NCBI GenBank assembly: GCA_963691835.1
Contig: OY829383.1
Location: 1,922,001 to 1,986,000, forward strand
Source: G963691835 sp963691835
Lineage (GTDB): Bacteria > Pseudomonadota > Alphaproteobacteria > Thalassobaculales > Thalassobaculaceae
DNA: 64,000 nucleotides
Direction: 5' to 3'
Shown: one piece after another, positions 18,852-28,040 of the stretch
Numbering within the stretch: the first letter of the stretch is position 1
Layout of the letters: every line of letters begins with the position of its first letter
Program-made: the position numbers and the translations under genes
Notes under the pieces: model-generated
Database searches by the model: none
The model's input: the letters and a program-made list of their open reading frames with translations, nothing else
What the model was told of the DNA's origin: nothing

Positions 18852-20282
18852 TCAGGCGAGCATCGGGAGATCCTTGCTCTCTTCCCACGGACGGAACGCT
18901 TCGACCGGATGATCAAGGCCCGAGATATCATGCCGACCGAGGGAAATGAATGGCCGGGGGCACGCTTTCGCGAATTCCCCAGATGTGACGACGACCGAGT
19001 CGAGCCGTTTGGCCAGTGCCTGGAGCCGATTGGCCAGATTCACGGCAGGCCCGATGACGGTGAAATCCAACCGCTCAAGACTGCCGATGTTTCCGTACGC
19101 CACCTCACCCAGATGCAGACCAAGACCGTACCGAAGGGTCACTTTTCCTGCCGCGGCTCGCCTCTTGTTAAAGCCTTCCATAAGAAGCCGGGCATCAAAG
19201 GCGGCCTTCAAAGCCTGCTCGGACATCTCGATCGGGCACGCGTGGTCGTAAGGGAAGATCGCCAGAACGCCGTCACCGACGAACTTCAGAATCTGCCCGC
19301 CCCGCTCTTCCACAGGGACGGCCATGCACTCGAAATAGCCGTTCAGCAGATCGACGATCTCCTCTTTCGGAAGGGAATCACTCATCTGAGTGAAGCCGCG
19401 GAGGTCGGAGAACCAGATCACGGCGTTGAGTGTCTCGCTCTGCCCCCGCTCGATCGCACCGGACAGCACCCGGTGACCGGCATCCTTGCCCAGATAGACT
19501 TCCAGGAGGCTGTTCGTCAGGCGTTGCTTGTGCAGAACCTCGAGCCGAAGCGCCAAGGCCGGCAATAGATCATAGAGAGCCGAGAGCTGCTCCCCCGTGA
19601 AACCGCCGGGCTGATCGGAACACCAGGTGATGAAGTTGATCTGGCCGCCGCTGAAATGAAGCGGCATAGCAACGTAGTCTGTCGCCCCCTCATTCTTGAG
19701 ATCTTCAAGGATCGGATAATCGAGAACCACATCGGGGAGATCGAGGCGGCGGCGAATGGCCGCCGCACCCTCGAAAATCGCCGGTAGCGGGCTCCGGAGG
19801 AACGGGGCCGTGTTCTCAATGCCGCGAAGGACCGTCGTCTCGCTCGGGTCCGGCTTGTCCCGCCACCACGTCATGCTCACCCCCCGGGTTTGGGGATGCA
19901 ATGTCATGATGAATGCCGTTACCCGCAGCAGGGGAAATCCTTGATAGGTCAGAAGACCGCACAGATCCCGCATCAGCTCCCGCGGGGACTGACAATTCCC
20001 GGCACGCTGCAGAAGCCAGTCGACTGGTCGCATTGAGAGACAGTCCGGCGTCAGGGTGGACGCGGAGTCCGCCGCCTCCAATGTCCCTCCCTTGTGGGTG
20101 ACCACGACGTAATTCGGCTTCAACTCATTCGGGGTCCAATGCGCCGACGTTCCCGGTCCAAACATGCGGTTCTCGGGGGACGTCTTGGCATTGGCGTACC
20201 AGTCTGCCGGCGCTCCGTCGTTCTTAGTGGCGACCGAGACGCCCGATCCGTGGTCGGGTGGTGCGTTATCCGGATGATCCAT
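18852..20282 (-). CDS. Soluble class III adenylate/guanylate cyclase
   Basis: A 476-residue cytoplasmic protein. Residues about 90-265 resemble a GAF-like sensory region; a C-terminal class III cyclase domain occupies about 280-450. Both metal-binding Asp residues are present (FSDLRGFT near 294, KFVGDGVLAIF near 340), as are the GLGLHLGEVAYGNIG hairpin and the NLANRL segment bearing the transition-state Asn and Arg. The Lys before the second Asp fits ATP as substrate, so cAMP production is most likely. No membrane segment is seen, unlike the second cyclase near 53 kb. AAGG lies just before the ATG. Divergent from the Nfu gene. Input signal unknown. Confidence 0.88.
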   Translation of the reverse strand: MDHPDNAPPDHGSGVSVATKNDGAPADWYANAKTSPENRMFGPGTSAHWTPNELKPNYVVVTHKGGTLEAADSASTLTPDCLSMRPVDWLLQRAGNCQSPRELMRDLCGLLTYQGFPLLRVTAFIMTLHPQTRGVSMTWWRDKPDPSETTVLRGIENTAPFLRSPLPAIFEGAAAIRRRLDLPDVVLDYPILEDLKNEGATDYVAMPLHFSGGQINFITWCSDQPGGFTGEQLSALYDLLPALALRLEVLHKQRLTNSLLEVYLGKDAGHRVLSGAIERGQSETLNAVIWFSDLRGFTQMSDSLPKEEIVDLLNGYFECMAVPVEERGGQILKFVGDGVLAIFPYDHACPIEMSEQALKAAFDARLLMEGFNKRRAAAGKVTLRYGLGLHLGEVAYGNIGSLERLDFTVIGPAVNLANRLQALAKRLDSVVVTSGEFAKACPRPFISLGRHDISGLDHPVEAFRPWEESKDLPMLA

Positions 20283-20463
20283 CGGCCTTGATCTTTCCTC
20301 GCTGCCCGATCACATAGGGGGCAGGCACGTATCGGTGACGTGGGATGTGTATGTTCCCAGCGGGCAATTCCCCTTCATCGAGTATATCATATAGTGATGC
20401 CTTCGCTGTTGGCATCGGGGAAAGTTGGCACCGGACAGGTCGACCGACGAAGGAGAGACTTGG

Positions 20464-21042
20464 ATGTTCATCCAGACCGAAGATACGCCGAACCCGGCGA
20501 CCCTGAAGTTCCTGCCCGGACGGGATGTCATGGGATCGGGAACGGCCGAGTTCACGTCTGAAGAGGCGGCCACCGTCTCCCCGCTGGCCCAGCGACTCTT
20601 CGAGGTGGACGGTGTGACGAGCATCTTCCTCGGCGCGGATTTCATCACCGTGGCGAAACGCGATGACAAGGAATGGTACCTGATGAAACCGGCGGTGCTC
20701 GGCGTCATCATGGAACACTTCGTCTCAGGTGCGCCGGTGATCCGGGATACGGAAGCGGGTGAGACCTCGGGTCATGCCGCCAGCGACGAGGACAACGAGG
20801 TCGTCTCCCAGATCAAGGAACTCCTGGATACCCGCGTTCGTCCGGCCGTTGCCATGGATGGCGGCGACATCACGTTCGAGGGCTTCGAGGAAGGGGTCGT
20901 TTGGTTGCACATGCGCGGTGCCTGCGCCGGTTGTCCGAGCTCGACCGCGACCCTCAAGATGGGGATCGAGAACATGCTGCGCCACTACATCCCTGAGGTG
21001 CGGGAAGTTCGTCCGGTCGGCGGTTTCGAGATGGACTACTAA
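20464..21042 (+). CDS. Nfu/NifU-type iron-sulfur cluster scaffold
   Basis: A 192-residue protein with an N-terminal Nfu domain (about 1-90, starting MFIQTEDTPNPATLKF) and a C-terminal NifU domain (about 113-180) carrying the cluster-binding CAGC motif (Cys154, Cys157). Such proteins receive a 4Fe-4S cluster and pass it to target enzymes. The start at 20464 is chosen because of GAAGGAGAG about 7 bases upstream and because it is the conserved N-terminus; the frame extends to 20425. The spacer to the divergent cyclase contains an AT-rich stretch (20380-20395) that probably holds the promoter. No IscR-type box was recognised. Confidence 0.95.
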   Translation: MFIQTEDTPNPATLKFLPGRDVMGSGTAEFTSEEAATVSPLAQRLFEVDGVTSIFLGADFITVAKRDDKEWYLMKPAVLGVIMEHFVSGAPVIRDTEAGETSGHAASDEDNEVVSQIKELLDTRVRPAVAMDGGDITFEGFEEGVVWLHMRGACAGCPSSTATLKMGIENMLRHYIPEVREVRPVGGFEMDY

Positions 21043-21068
21043 GCCACTCAGGCAAGACGACGGTGTCG

Positions 21069-22106
21069 TTACCGCGGCACAACGAACATTCGGCCAAGCC
21101 AGCGCCACCGATCGTCCGGTCCCGGCATCGTACAGTTGATCCGGGACCGTCCCGCGGGGAAGGGGCGGTCAAGCCGGACCTCCACCCGTCGCTCCAGCGT
21201 CTCGTGCCGCACCCGACCAACATTTGACGCGAAGCAGGCGAGCTTTCCGAGCCCGCCAATCTCCTCCGCGACCGTGAACCCGAAGGCCGGCGGATTCTCG
21301 CCAAGAACCGGGTCTACCGGTAAAACGTCGGTTGCCGACAGGGGCAGCGCGTTGGCAATCAGACGAAACCGGTCGATGCCGCCATACCGCTCATTCAGAG
21401 TGAACCTCGGCAAAGCGTAGGGATCCGTCCCTTCATCAATGACCCCGGAGTGCTGGCCCAACGCGGCAAGATAACCAACGTCGATGGCGATCCCGCGCAG
21501 CATCAGGCTGTACTCGCCATGCGGATAGGCAAACAACCGGGGCGCCTCCCCCAGCTCGGCATTGAGCCGGCCGTGGCCATACACCACGCTCGCCCGCGCG
21601 TCTCGGCGAAGTCTTTCCACCAAATGGGCGTGCCCCCGCGACTTCGCCCCGATCGTGACACCCGCCTGCTTCATTTCCCGAAGCTGGTCCCAGGTCATGT
21701 AGTTGGCGTTGCCGGTGTCGATGGGATCGGTCGACACGAACACCGTGAACGGAAGCCCGGCCGCCCGAAGCTTCGGCCAAGCAATCTCGTAAACGGAGCG
21801 ATAGGCATCATCGATGGTGATCGCGACCGTCCGGTCCGGCAAAGATGTGCCGTCCCGCAGCCGCTCCACCACCTCTTCCAAGGGAAGGACGGAGTAGCGG
21901 CGTTTCTTCAGCTCTTCAATATGCTCTTCAAACCGCTCGGTCGTGATACCGACGCCTGCGGGATCGTCCTGGCCAATACGGTGATACGCGAAAACCGTCG
22001 CGGACTCCGTCGCCGCAACGCTCGAAGCGGGGATCGGCACGCTGCCGACGGCGATAAGAAGCGCCGGCACGAGCCTGACCAGCAAAGGCAAGATCCAGGA
22101 CATCAC
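21069..22106 (-). CDS. Exported polysaccharide deacetylase
   Basis: A 345-residue NodB-fold protein with an N-terminal signal peptide (hydrophobic 5-30), so periplasmic or secreted. The catalytic Asp is in ITIDDAYRS (about residue 98), and the metal-binding motif is RGHAHL (about 155-160), the version seen in PgaB-like secreted deacetylases. A YPHGEYS motif follows, like the FAYPYG strand of the family. Likely removes N-acetyl groups from an extracellular glycan; the substrate is not known. The C-terminal 100 residues lie outside the deacetylase core and are unassigned. Convergent with the Nfu gene. Confidence 0.85.
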   Translation of the reverse strand: MMSWILPLLVRLVPALLIAVGSVPIPASSVAATESATVFAYHRIGQDDPAGVGITTERFEEHIEELKKRRYSVLPLEEVVERLRDGTSLPDRTVAITIDDAYRSVYEIAWPKLRAAGLPFTVFVSTDPIDTGNANYMTWDQLREMKQAGVTIGAKSRGHAHLVERLRRDARASVVYGHGRLNAELGEAPRLFAYPHGEYSLMLRGIAIDVGYLAALGQHSGVIDEGTDPYALPRFTLNERYGGIDRFRLIANALPLSATDVLPVDPVLGENPPAFGFTVAEEIGGLGKLACFASNVGRVRHETLERRVEVRLDRPFPAGRSRINCTMPGPDDRWRWLGRMFVVPR

Positions 22107-22254
22107 AAGGGGCGATCCTATACCATTGTCGTTCCTGACGGCACAGACGGAAGCGCCCTTCCTTCGGGTTTGCGGTCAAAGGAACGGTCGGACCGGGATG
22201 TTTTGGCCACACTTACCGCGCAATGGCGCGGGTTAGACGGAGATTGAAACACTG

Positions 22255-22968
22255 ATGATGATCCTGGCATTCGACTGCGCTGGCGGCGGTTGCTCGGCCG
22301 GGCTTTGGGTCGACGGTGAACAGTTGGCGGCAGAATCGGAGATGCTTGACCGGGGTCAGGCAGCCGCACTGATGCCCATGATCGAGCGTGTCTTGTTCGC
22401 CGCTTCTGCCGAACTGACGATGGTTGACCGCATTGCGACGACCGTGGGCCCCGGCTCGTTCACGGGATTACGCATTGGTCTCGCCTCTGCGATTGGTCTG
22501 GAGGTGGCAACCGGTGCCGTCATCCACGGCGTGAACAGCTTCGACGCCACGGCAACCCGTCTGGGTGGCTCGCATGCGGTCGATATTCTGGCGATAGAGT
22601 CGAAGCGCGCGGATCTCTATTTGAGAGCACCTGCCCTGTTCAAGGACGATGGATGCAGGCATCCGGCCGACGTCGCAGAGATGTGGGAGGCCATCGAAGG
22701 CTCCAGGCCCGTTCGTTTGGGCGGCACCGGATCGCCCGTGTTGGCGGCTGCATTCGAAGATCGCGGAATAGGGGTTGAGACCATCGGTTCGGCAGGCTTC
22801 GACGCGGCGGACATTGCCGCGGCCGCCTTCGCCGATCTCAGAGCTGGCCGTGTTGGGCTCCCCGCCAAACCTGTCTATCTCCGTCCACCGGACGTGACCC
22901 CAGCGAGGGTCAGGCCACAGGGCCCACGAGGTCTAGTGCCGGACAGCAAACCCGTCGGCACCGCATAG
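22255..22968 (+). CDS. tsaB: TsaB, tRNA threonylcarbamoyladenosine synthesis
   Basis: A 237-residue ASKHA-fold protein, partner of TsaD and TsaE in forming t6A37 in tRNAs that read ANN codons. It begins MMILAFDCAGGGCSAGLW and contains VGPGSFTGLRIGLASA (about 64-79), the TsaB signature. Two adjacent ATGs are possible starts. The stop TAG shares a base with the GTG start of rimI, the usual tsaB-rimI pairing, so the two are co-translated. Confidence 0.94.
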   Translation: MMILAFDCAGGGCSAGLWVDGEQLAAESEMLDRGQAAALMPMIERVLFAASAELTMVDRIATTVGPGSFTGLRIGLASAIGLEVATGAVIHGVNSFDATATRLGGSHAVDILAIESKRADLYLRAPALFKDDGCRHPADVAEMWEAIEGSRPVRLGGTGSPVLAAAFEDRGIGVETIGSAGFDAADIAAAAFADLRAGRVGLPAKPVYLRPPDVTPARVRPQGPRGLVPDSKPVGTA

Positions 22969-23498
22969 TGTCCTCCGAAGTCCCATCGGACGGGATCTCG
23001 GCCATTGTCGCCGTGGAGCCCCTTCAGGATGAGGCGACCGGCCTCGCCCTGGGCGTGCTCCAATCCAACGTCATTGAAGATCCTTGGCCACCCGAGTCAG
23101 TCGCCGAGGTGCTTTCAATGCCTGGAGCATTCGCTCTGGTGGCGCGCCACGCGGCGCCCGATGACGGAGAGACGGCTGGCCTCGCCGGATACGTTATCTG
23201 CGGCCGGGCCGGAGACGATGGCGAGATCCTGTCGATTGGCGTGGACGCGGCGCTCCGTGGCCAGGGGATCGGCCGGGAGTTGCTGAATGCGGCAGTGGCA
23301 CATTTGTTTCAGTCGGGCGCGGAAGCGATCTTTCTCGAAGTGTCCGAAGACAATGAAAGTGCGTTGGCGCTATACCGAAAAACCGGTTTTGAGACGGTCG
23401 GAAGACGGAAGAACTACGTAAAGCGCGGCGACGGCAGCCAGGGGGATGCTCTTATCATGCGGCTCCCTCATCCATCAGCGGACCAAACGCAGATCTGA
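22968..23498 (+). CDS. rimI: RimI-type ribosomal protein N-acetyltransferase
   Basis: A 176-residue GNAT enzyme that, by family, acetylates the N-terminal Ala of ribosomal protein S18. The acetyl-CoA site is IGVDAALRGQGIGRELL (about 85-101), followed by LEVSEDNESALALYRKTGF and the RKNYVKRG end that characterises RimI. The GTG start overlaps the tsaB stop by one base. The N-terminal 25 residues vary from the usual short RimI start, so an internal start cannot be excluded. Confidence 0.92.
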   Translation: MSSEVPSDGISAIVAVEPLQDEATGLALGVLQSNVIEDPWPPESVAEVLSMPGAFALVARHAAPDDGETAGLAGYVICGRAGDDGEILSIGVDAALRGQGIGRELLNAAVAHLFQSGAEAIFLEVSEDNESALALYRKTGFETVGRRKNYVKRGDGSQGDALIMRLPHPSADQTQI

Positions 23499-23569
23499 AG
23501 TCAGAAGGAACAACAGTGTTGGATAGCGTTACGGCGGCACGGAACCGGTGCTTGACGTCCGGGTCCAGA

Positions 23570-24037
23570 TCACGCGATGGCACGGCCACACGGGAACCGG
23601 CGCTCAACCTCCCGAGCGGTCAGGGCGGCGATGTCAGGGTTGCCGCCACCCCGGGCCACCCGCAACACACTTCCGAGAACCTCAGCACACAGCAGGCCGA
23701 AGTCATCCGGCGCAATAGACCGTTCTTCCAAGATTGAACGACAAACGGTCACCACTTTTGCGGCGACGACCGGATCGTACGCCGGGGGACGGCGGGTATA
23801 GTCATTGGGATGGCGACCGCTGGCGACGTAGATCAGTTTTGTCGGGTCGAAGTCGAGGACTTCCGCCAGAGCCACTAAGGTCTCCGCCTTTGGCTTATGC
23901 CCCCGTCGCAACTGCTTGATGGTTTGCGGCGGCAATCCAGCGAGGCGGGTCACCGCCGCCTCGGTCAAATTCATCTCGGAAATCCGGTTGGTAACGATCT
24001 GCGCCACCAGGTCGATAGGCGATTCCAGAGTCTGCAT
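23570..24037 (-). CDS. XRE-family helix-turn-helix regulator
   Basis: A 155-residue protein with an N-terminal HTH_XRE domain (about 8-68). The core reads LTEAAVTRLAGLPPQTIKQL, followed by RGHKPKAETLVALAEVLDFDP. Residues 75-155 form a helical C-terminal region without a recognised enzymatic or ligand-binding motif. A 25-base perfect-arm inverted repeat lies 22 bases upstream, which suggests autoregulation. The gene sits between rimI (convergent) and an AT-rich gene-free stretch. Such a solitary regulator next to AT-rich DNA is common at sites of past insertion, but no other mobile-element trace is visible. Confidence 0.8.
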   Translation of the reverse strand: MQTLESPIDLVAQIVTNRISEMNLTEAAVTRLAGLPPQTIKQLRRGHKPKAETLVALAEVLDFDPTKLIYVASGRHPNDYTRRPPAYDPVVAAKVVTVCRSILEERSIAPDDFGLLCAEVLGSVLRVARGGGNPDIAALTAREVERRFPCGRAIA

Positions 24038-24386
24038 CTTATTAGTCCCGGACGGATGATGACTCTATTTAGTTTCGAGTCATTACTAATTCGAAGCATT
24101 CAATGAATATATAGTACCTCTTTTTTCTTAACATTCAAAGATAAACGACTCTGGCATCATCTAAAATACAGGACGAATACATTTGCACTCGGCAGATACA
24201 CTCATATCAATGTGGTAGGATCATAAACCCGGACAGGATTATTCTGTTTTATTGCAAAACATCGGGTCAACAGCTCCTATCGGTTGAATCAAACACGCAT
24301 CGCTGTTTGAGGCTTTCGCCTCAGTCGCGTGCAAGAGAACAACGACAGGAGCACGAATGCGCGTTGACCGCTCAGGCTAAATCCGA
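24038..24386. other. AT-rich gene-free stretch
   Basis: 349 bases with no credible gene, visibly richer in A+T (particularly 24080-24260) than the flanking genes. It holds the promoter region of the XRE gene, the inverted repeat at 24059-24083 and a small hairpin (TGAGGC..GCCTCA, 24308-24323) with no T-tract. I see no tRNA, attachment repeat or transposase remnant. Confidence 0.6.
24059..24083. promoter_or_regulatory. Inverted repeat, candidate XRE operator
   Basis: ATGACTC at 24059-24065 and GAGTCAT at 24077-24083 are perfect 7-base inverted arms with an 11-base AT-rich spacer. The element lies 22 bases before the start of the XRE gene. Its symmetry, size and place fit the operator of a dimeric autoregulator. 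Confidence 0.5.
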
Positions 24387-25280
24387 TCAAGCCGGCGTGT
24401 TCAGGGAGAGCTGCTCACGCACCCCCGCAGCGTCGAGGAGCGTCGCCCCCATCCCTTCGACAACCGTTCTCGCCTTCTCGACCAGCTTTGCGTTCGAGGC
24501 GAAAACCCCGCGCTCAAGATAGAGGTTGTCTTCCAGTCCCACACGGATGTTGCCGCCGGCCAAAACAGCCGCCGCCGCCCAAGGCATCTGCATGCGGCCA
24601 AGACCGAATGAGCTCCAGACCGCGCCGTCAGGAAGGTTCCCAACCATTGCAAGCAGGGTCGCGAGATCCGTCGGCGCACCATAGGGGATGCCGGTGCAGA
24701 GCTGGACCAGTGGCGTGCCGTCGATCAGCCCCTCATCGACCATCTGACGCACAAACCAGAGATGGCCCGTGTCAAAGACCTCCAGTTCCGGCTTCACACC
24801 GAACTCCTTGAACTTGGCGGCCTTGGCCCGAAGCATGTCCGGCGTGTTGATCACGACGAAGTTGCCTTCGCCGAAGTTCATGGAGCCACAGTCGAGGGTA
24901 CAGATCTCCGGGCGAAGCGTGTCGATATGGATGATCCGCTCCATCGGGCCGACGAGATCGGTGAGTTCCTGATTGAAGGCCATCGGCGTCTCACCCGGCC
25001 CGAGCCCAAGGTCCCCCCCCATGCCAGCAGTCAGGTTCAGGACCACGTCCACGTCTGCCGAACGGACCCGGTCAACCACCTCCTTGTAGTGGTCGAGGTT
25101 CCGGCTGCCTTTCCCCGTCTCGGGATCGCGCACATGGATATGGGCGACGGCCGCCCCCGCCTTCGCCGCCTCAATGGACGCGGTGGCGATCTGCTCGGGC
25201 GTGATGGGCAGCTCGGGATGCTTGTCGGCGGTATCCCCGGACCCGGTGACCGCGCACGTGATGAAAGGCTTGAAGTTCAT
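24387..25280 (-). CDS. 3-keto-5-aminohexanoate cleavage (BKACE) family enzyme
   Basis: A 297-residue TIM-barrel protein of the BKACE family (DUF849), which condenses a beta-keto acid with acetyl-CoA to give acetoacetate and a new CoA ester. The Zn ligands His47 and His49 are in AHIHVRDPETGKGSR, and the acidic and Ser/His positions of later strands are in place (LNLTAGMGGD, TLDCGSMNFGE, GNIRVGLEDNLYL). The family covers several substrates, including lysine-fermentation and carnitine-degradation intermediates; the substrate class cannot be assigned by eye. The start at 25280 follows GGGGGA 6 bases upstream; the open frame runs a further ten codons. Monocistronic. Confidence 0.9.
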   Translation of the reverse strand: MNFKPFITCAVTGSGDTADKHPELPITPEQIATASIEAAKAGAAVAHIHVRDPETGKGSRNLDHYKEVVDRVRSADVDVVLNLTAGMGGDLGLGPGETPMAFNQELTDLVGPMERIIHIDTLRPEICTLDCGSMNFGEGNFVVINTPDMLRAKAAKFKEFGVKPELEVFDTGHLWFVRQMVDEGLIDGTPLVQLCTGIPYGAPTDLATLLAMVGNLPDGAVWSSFGLGRMQMPWAAAAVLAGGNIRVGLEDNLYLERGVFASNAKLVEKARTVVEGMGATLLDAAGVREQLSLNTPA

Positions 25281-25510
25281 GCTGCATCCCCCAAAAGGCC
25301 TCATGGCCAACCGACCGCGTCGGCATCTTGGCGAACGCTAACCGTCACCGTCCAGGTCCGGTGGCGAACGGACGACGCACTCTGGGCCCGGGACGACATC
25401 CGGAACGGGACATGCCCCCGGATCGATCCCGTGCCGGAGCACCGCTTGCGCCGAGGAGTGCCCGCGCCTAGGGTCCGCACACAGGGTCACCGGACGGAGG
25501 AGCGTCCCCG

Positions 25511-26710
25511 ATGCTCACCAATAAGCGCATTCTGCTGGTCATCACGGGCGGGATCGCGGCCTACAAATGTCTGGAGCTGATCCGGCGCCTGCGGGAGCGG
25601 GGAGCCACCGTCCGCGCGGTCCTCACCAAGGCGGCCGAGCAATTCGTCACACCCCTTTCCGTCTCCGCCCTGACGGAGGACAAGGTCTACGGGGAGCTGT
25701 TCTCGCTGACCGATGAGGCGGAGATGGGGCATATCGAGTTGTCCCGCGCCGCGGATCTCGTCGTCGTCGCCCCGGCCACCGCCGACATCATGGCGAAACT
25801 CGCGGGTGGGCTCGCCGGGGACCTGGCGTCCACCCTGCTCCTGGCGACGGACAAAGACGTCCTGATGGCGCCTGCGATGAACGTGCGCATGTGGGAACAC
25901 CCCGCGACACAGTCGAACCTCGCCACGCTCAAGTCCCGGGGTGTCCGGATGGTCGGACCAAACGAAGGGGCGATGGCCTGCAACGAGTTCGGCTTCGGCC
26001 GCATGGCGGAGCCGATGGAGATCCTGTCGGCGATTGAGGCCTGTTTCAGCCCGGATACGCGGCCCCTTGCCGGAAAGCGGGCGCTGGTCACGAGCGGGCC
26101 GACCCACGAGGCGATCGACCCGGTCCGCTACATCGCCAACCGGTCCTCTGGCAAGCAGGGTCATGCCATCGCCGCGGCTCTGGCGCAGGCGGGGGCGGAG
26201 ACCACGCTGGTCACGGGCCCGGTTCAATTGCCCGACCCGCCTGGGGTGACGGTCCACCCGATTGAAAGCGCCCGGGAGATGCTGGCCGCCTGCGAAGCCG
26301 CCCTGCCCGCCGATATCGCCGTGTTCGCGGCGGCGGTGGCCGATTGGCGGGTCGCGTCCGAGGCCGAACAGAAGATGAAGAAGGACGGGAGCGGCGCGCC
26401 GCCGCCCCTGCCGCTAACGGAGAACCCGGACATTCTGGCAACGATCTCCAAGCATGCGAAGCGGCCGCCTCTCGTCGTCGGGTTCGCGGCGGAGACCGAA
26501 ACCGTGGTCGAGCATGCCAAGGCAAAGCGCCTCCGCAAGGGTTGCGATTGGATCCTGGCAAATGATGTCTCGCCGGAGACCGGCACCTTCGGGGGCGATG
26601 CGAACACGATCCACCTGATCCACGGCGACGGCGTGGAGGATTGGCCCACGCTCTCCAAGGATGCTGTCGCCGAACGCCTCGCCGCCCGCATCGCGGAGCA
26701 CTTCGGATGA
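25511..26710 (+). CDS. coaBC: CoaBC, phosphopantothenoylcysteine synthetase/decarboxylase
   Basis: A 399-residue bifunctional coenzyme A biosynthesis enzyme. The N-terminal flavin-dependent CoaC half has GGIAAYK, catalytic His74 (MGHIELSRAAD), PAMNVRMW and the GAMACNEFGFGRM Cys loop (about 155). The C-terminal CoaB half begins with LVTSGPTHEAIDPVRYIANRSSGKQG. Together they turn 4'-phosphopantothenate plus cysteine into 4'-phosphopantetheine. First gene of a coupled operon: its stop overlaps the dut start (ATGA). GGACGGAGGAG lies about 10 bases before the ATG. Confidence 0.97.
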   Translation: MLTNKRILLVITGGIAAYKCLELIRRLRERGATVRAVLTKAAEQFVTPLSVSALTEDKVYGELFSLTDEAEMGHIELSRAADLVVVAPATADIMAKLAGGLAGDLASTLLLATDKDVLMAPAMNVRMWEHPATQSNLATLKSRGVRMVGPNEGAMACNEFGFGRMAEPMEILSAIEACFSPDTRPLAGKRALVTSGPTHEAIDPVRYIANRSSGKQGHAIAAALAQAGAETTLVTGPVQLPDPPGVTVHPIESAREMLAACEAALPADIAVFAAAVADWRVASEAEQKMKKDGSGAPPPLPLTENPDILATISKHAKRPPLVVGFAAETETVVEHAKAKRLRKGCDWILANDVSPETGTFGGDANTIHLIHGDGVEDWPTLSKDAVAERLAARIAEHFG

Positions 26711-27177
26711 CCGCAGACGGCACGGTGACAGTTCAGGTCCAGCGCCTGCCGCACGGGGTGGCCCTTCCGCTGCCCGCGTATGCGACGGCGGGATCGGCCG
26801 GGATGGATCTGATGGCTGCGATCGAAGTTGGCGTCACACTGGCGCCCGGGGAGCGGCGCTTGGTGCCGACCGGTCTTGCCATCGCCCTGCCCTTCGGGTG
26901 GGAAGCGCAGATCCGGCCCCGCTCCGGACTCGCCTTGAAACAGGGCATCACCGTGCTGAACACGCCAGGCACCGTAGACAGCGACTACCGGGGGGAGGTC
27001 AGCGTCCTTCTGGTCAACCTTGGCGACGCATCGGTCGAAATCACGCCAGGCATGCGCATCGCGCAGATGGTCGTCGCCCCGGTTGTCCAAGCTGTCTGGC
27101 GCGAGGTCGACAGTCTGGACAGCACGGAACGCGGGGCGGGGGGATACGGCTCCACCGGTACGGACACCCCCGCATGA
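26707..27177 (+). CDS. dut: dUTP diphosphatase (dUTPase)
   Basis: A 156-residue trimeric dUTPase that hydrolyses dUTP to dUMP and keeps uracil out of DNA. All five motifs are visible: AGSAGMDL, RPRSGLALKQG, NTPGTVDSDYRGE, MRIAQMVV and the C-terminal RGAGGYGSTG arm that closes the active site. The start is fixed by the ATGA overlap with coaBC, and its own stop overlaps the moeB start the same way. The coaBC-dut pair is conserved in many proteobacteria. Confidence 0.97.
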   Translation: MTADGTVTVQVQRLPHGVALPLPAYATAGSAGMDLMAAIEVGVTLAPGERRLVPTGLAIALPFGWEAQIRPRSGLALKQGITVLNTPGTVDSDYRGEVSVLLVNLGDASVEITPGMRIAQMVVAPVVQAVWREVDSLDSTERGAGGYGSTGTDTPA

Positions 27178-27944
27178 GCCGGGAGCTGACGGACGCGGAA
27201 TTTGAGCGCTACGCCCGGCATCTGATCCTGGATGAGGTGGGGGACGAGGGTCAGGACCGGCTCTTGGAAAGCCGGGTCCTGGTCGTGGGGGCGGGCGGCC
27301 TTGGGGCCCCGGTGCTGATGTACCTCGCCGCCGCGGGCGTCGGCACGCTTGGCATCGTCGACGACGACGTGGTCGACCTCTCGAACCTTCAGCGCCAGAT
27401 CGTGCACGATACGGATGCCGTCGGTCGCCCGAAGGTGGAGTCCGCCAAGGCCTCGATCGCCCGGATCAACCCTGGCATAACAGTTGAGACCCACCACCAA
27501 CGTCTCGACGCGGCGACAGCGCCGGAACTGTTCGCCGGTTGGGACCTGATCGTGGATGGGAGCGACAACTTCCCGACCCGGTATGCGGTGAACGACGCCG
27601 CCATTCAGGCCGGAAAGACCGTTGTCTCGGGCGCGATCCTGCGCTTCGAGGGGCAGGTGACGACGATCCGCGCAGGCGTCGACCCCTCGGCACCCTGCTG
27701 GCGCTGCCTGTTCCCGGAGGCGCCCCCGGCCGAACTGGTCCCACGCTGCGAGGAGGCCGGCATCCTTGGCGCCATCGCGGGCGTCATCGGCTCCCTTCAG
27801 GCCACCGAGGCCCTCAAGGAACTCCTCGGCCTCGGAGACCCACTCGCCGGACGCCTCCTCCTCTACGACGCTCTGTCAGTCACGCTTCGGACCATCAACT
27901 ATCCAAAGGCCCCGGGCTGTAAGGCGTGTGGCGGCCCGCTATGA
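27174..27944 (+). CDS. moeB: MoeB/ThiF-type adenylyltransferase
   Basis: A 256-residue E1-like enzyme that adenylates the C-terminal Gly of a ubiquitin-like sulfur carrier (MoaD or ThiS) in molybdopterin or thiamin synthesis. It begins with the conserved ERYARHLILDEVG region, then the ATP-binding VVGAGGLGAPV (about 37-47) and DDDVVDLSNLQRQI. Two zinc-binding Cys pairs are present: CWRC near 176 and CKAC near the end. No rhodanese domain is attached. Starts by ATGA overlap with dut. MoeB versus ThiF cannot be decided by context alone, because neither moaD nor thiS lies nearby. Confidence 0.93.
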   Translation: MSRELTDAEFERYARHLILDEVGDEGQDRLLESRVLVVGAGGLGAPVLMYLAAAGVGTLGIVDDDVVDLSNLQRQIVHDTDAVGRPKVESAKASIARINPGITVETHHQRLDAATAPELFAGWDLIVDGSDNFPTRYAVNDAAIQAGKTVVSGAILRFEGQVTTIRAGVDPSAPCWRCLFPEAPPAELVPRCEEAGILGAIAGVIGSLQATEALKELLGLGDPLAGRLLLYDALSVTLRTINYPKAPGCKACGGPL

Positions 27945-28040
27945 GGGTGGATCCCCGTCGAGGTCGTCGCTGGTTTGCATGCCGACCTGAAGTGCCTGGC
28001 CTAAGTCGTCTTTGAGTATATCTTCAAGCCAAGGGCGAAG

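Noticed and set aside
24308..24323. TGAGGC-TTTC-GCCTCA hairpin as a terminator of the BKACE gene
   Set aside because: A six-pair stem with no T-tract on either strand and about 63 bases beyond the BKACE stop; too weak to call.
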